From: Phyllobacteriaceae bacterium UBA1940
Lineage (GTDB): Bacteria; Pseudomonadota; Alphaproteobacteria; Rhizobiales; Rhizobiaceae
Direction: 5' to 3'
DNA length: 7,946 nucleotides
Assembly (NCBI GenBank): GCA_002336975.1
Contig: DDFA01000084.1
Coordinates: forward strand, 132-8,077
Numbering within the stretch: position 1 is the first letter of the stretch; each line of letters opens with the position of its first letter. Shown piece after piece: positions 6,395-7,946 of this stretch. The notes beneath the pieces were generated by a model. It worked only from the letters and a program-made list of their open reading frames with translations, was not told the origin of the DNA and searched no databases. Made by a program: the position numbers and the translations under genes.

Positions 6395-7264
6395 GTGACG
6401 AAGAGATTCAAGGCCCTTGCAATGGCCGCCTCCGCCACTCTGGCGCTGACTGGCGCTGCGCTGGCCGACCAGCCGCGTCCGTGGGAATGGCGCTTTCAGG
6501 AGCCCGCGACCGCGATCATGGAGCAGATCGAATGGTTCGAGGCCTACACGCTGTGGTTCATCGTTCCGATCACGCTTCTGGTTCTTGGCCTGCTGGCCTG
6601 GTGCATTTTCCGCTTTCGGGCCAGTGTCAATCCGAACCCGTCGCGCACCAGCCACAACACCGCGATCGAACTCATCTGGACCATCGGTCCGGTTGTCATT
6701 CTGCTGTTTCTGGCGGTTCCCTCGTTCCAGTTGCTGACGGCGCAGTATACGCCCGGCGAAGAACCGGCGCTGACGTTGAAAGCGACCGCCAACCAGTGGA
6801 ACTGGGATTATGAATACCAGGTCGAGCAGCCGCTGAGCTTCAACTCCGTCATGCTGGCCGAGGATGCGCGCGAGGCCGCCGGCAAGCAGGACATCGGCAA
6901 ATATCCGCGTCTTCTCGCGGTGAACAACGAGATCGTGGTTCCGGTCAACGAGACCGTGCGCGTCCTGGTCACCGCCAGCGACGTGATCCACGCCTTTGCA
7001 ATGCCCGCCTTCGGCATCAAGAGCGACGCCGTGCCCGGCCGCATCAACGAGGTCTGGTTCAAGGCGACCAAGACCGGCCTGTTCTACGGCCAGTGCTCCG
7101 AGCTCTGCGGCAAGGACCATGCGTTCATGCCGATTGCGATCCGCGTCGTCGAACAGGGTCAGTACGACAGCTGGCTGACCGCCGCGCGCAGCGACATGGA
7201 CGCTGCGAACAAGGCGCTGATGGCGGCAGTCGACGGCAACAACAAGGTAGCCGACGCCAACTGA
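6395..7264 (+). CDS. coxB: Cytochrome c oxidase subunit II
   Basis: Subunit II takes electrons from cytochrome c through its binuclear CuA centre and passes them to heme a in subunit I of the proton-pumping aa3-type oxidase in the inner membrane. The 289 residues begin with a Sec signal peptide (KRFK, hydrophobic core, ALA, cleavage likely before D25). Two membrane helices follow at about 52-72 and 92-114, then the periplasmic cupredoxin domain. The aromatic patch QWNW (134-137) is the electron entry region. The CuA ligands are all present: H199 in DVIHAF, C234, E236, C238, H242 and M245 in GQCSELCGKDHAFM. The GTG start is preferred on ribosome binding site spacing; an ATG at 6386 would add three residues (MIA). 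coxA follows after 38 bases on the same strand. No heme c motif is seen, so this is not a caa3-type subunit. Confidence 0.97.
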   Translation: MTKRFKALAMAASATLALTGAALADQPRPWEWRFQEPATAIMEQIEWFEAYTLWFIVPITLLVLGLLAWCIFRFRASVNPNPSRTSHNTAIELIWTIGPVVILLFLAVPSFQLLTAQYTPGEEPALTLKATANQWNWDYEYQVEQPLSFNSVMLAEDAREAAGKQDIGKYPRLLAVNNEIVVPVNETVRVLVTASDVIHAFAMPAFGIKSDAVPGRINEVWFKATKTGLFYGQCSELCGKDHAFMPIAIRVVEQGQYDSWLTAARSDMDAANKALMAAVDGNNKVADAN

Positions 7265-7284
7265 GGCGTCGCATCAAGGAATAA

Positions 7285-7946
<662 letters not shown>

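Noticed and set aside
6128..7120. A 330-residue minus-strand open frame opposite coxB and its leader
   Set aside because: It is low-complexity and charged, matches no family I know, and is opposite the conserved CuA domain. It is a codon-bias shadow.

Overview
This 7.9 kb window looks like the ordinary core chromosome of a GC-rich alphaproteobacterium of the order Hyphomicrobiales (Rhizobiales), most likely the Mesorhizobium/Aminobacter side of Phyllobacteriaceae. That placement is an inference from protein resemblance, the presence of an IalB-family protein beside an aa3-type oxidase operon, strong GC bias at third codon positions, and a palindromic repeat of a type I associate with these genomes. 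No tRNA, rRNA, CRISPR array, insertion sequence, integrase or phage gene was seen.

Left block, plus strand (1-2880): the 3' part of dxs (isoprenoid precursor synthesis), then tlyA (S4-domain rRNA 2'-O-methyltransferase), then a TRAM-domain, iron-sulfur RNA m5U methyltransferase of the TrmA/RlmC/RlmD family. The last two overlap by 4 bases, and the three genes look like one transcription unit. A 48-base double palindrome lies inside the start of tlyA and is translated as part of it.

Middle block, minus strand (2895-6060): a membrane-anchored protein of unknown function with a DUF4274-like segment; tldD, a zinc metalloprotease subunit; and a small secreted IalB-family protein. The first of these converges on the methyltransferase with only 14 bases between stop codons. 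ialB lies 85 bases upstream of tldD on the same strand. In that gap a perfect 10-base inverted repeat covers part of the tldD ribosome binding site.

Right block, plus strand (6395-7946): coxB and the first 214 codons of coxA, the two core subunits of cytochrome c oxidase, transcribed divergently from ialB across a gap of about 330 bases. The ialB side has a good sigma70-type promoter. The cox side has a long leader with two short dyads and a hairpin but no promoter I can call firmly.

I did not find a clearly new biological system. The items most worth a second look are the repeat inside tlyA, the stem over the tldD ribosome binding site, the DUF4274-like protein and the dyads upstream of coxB.
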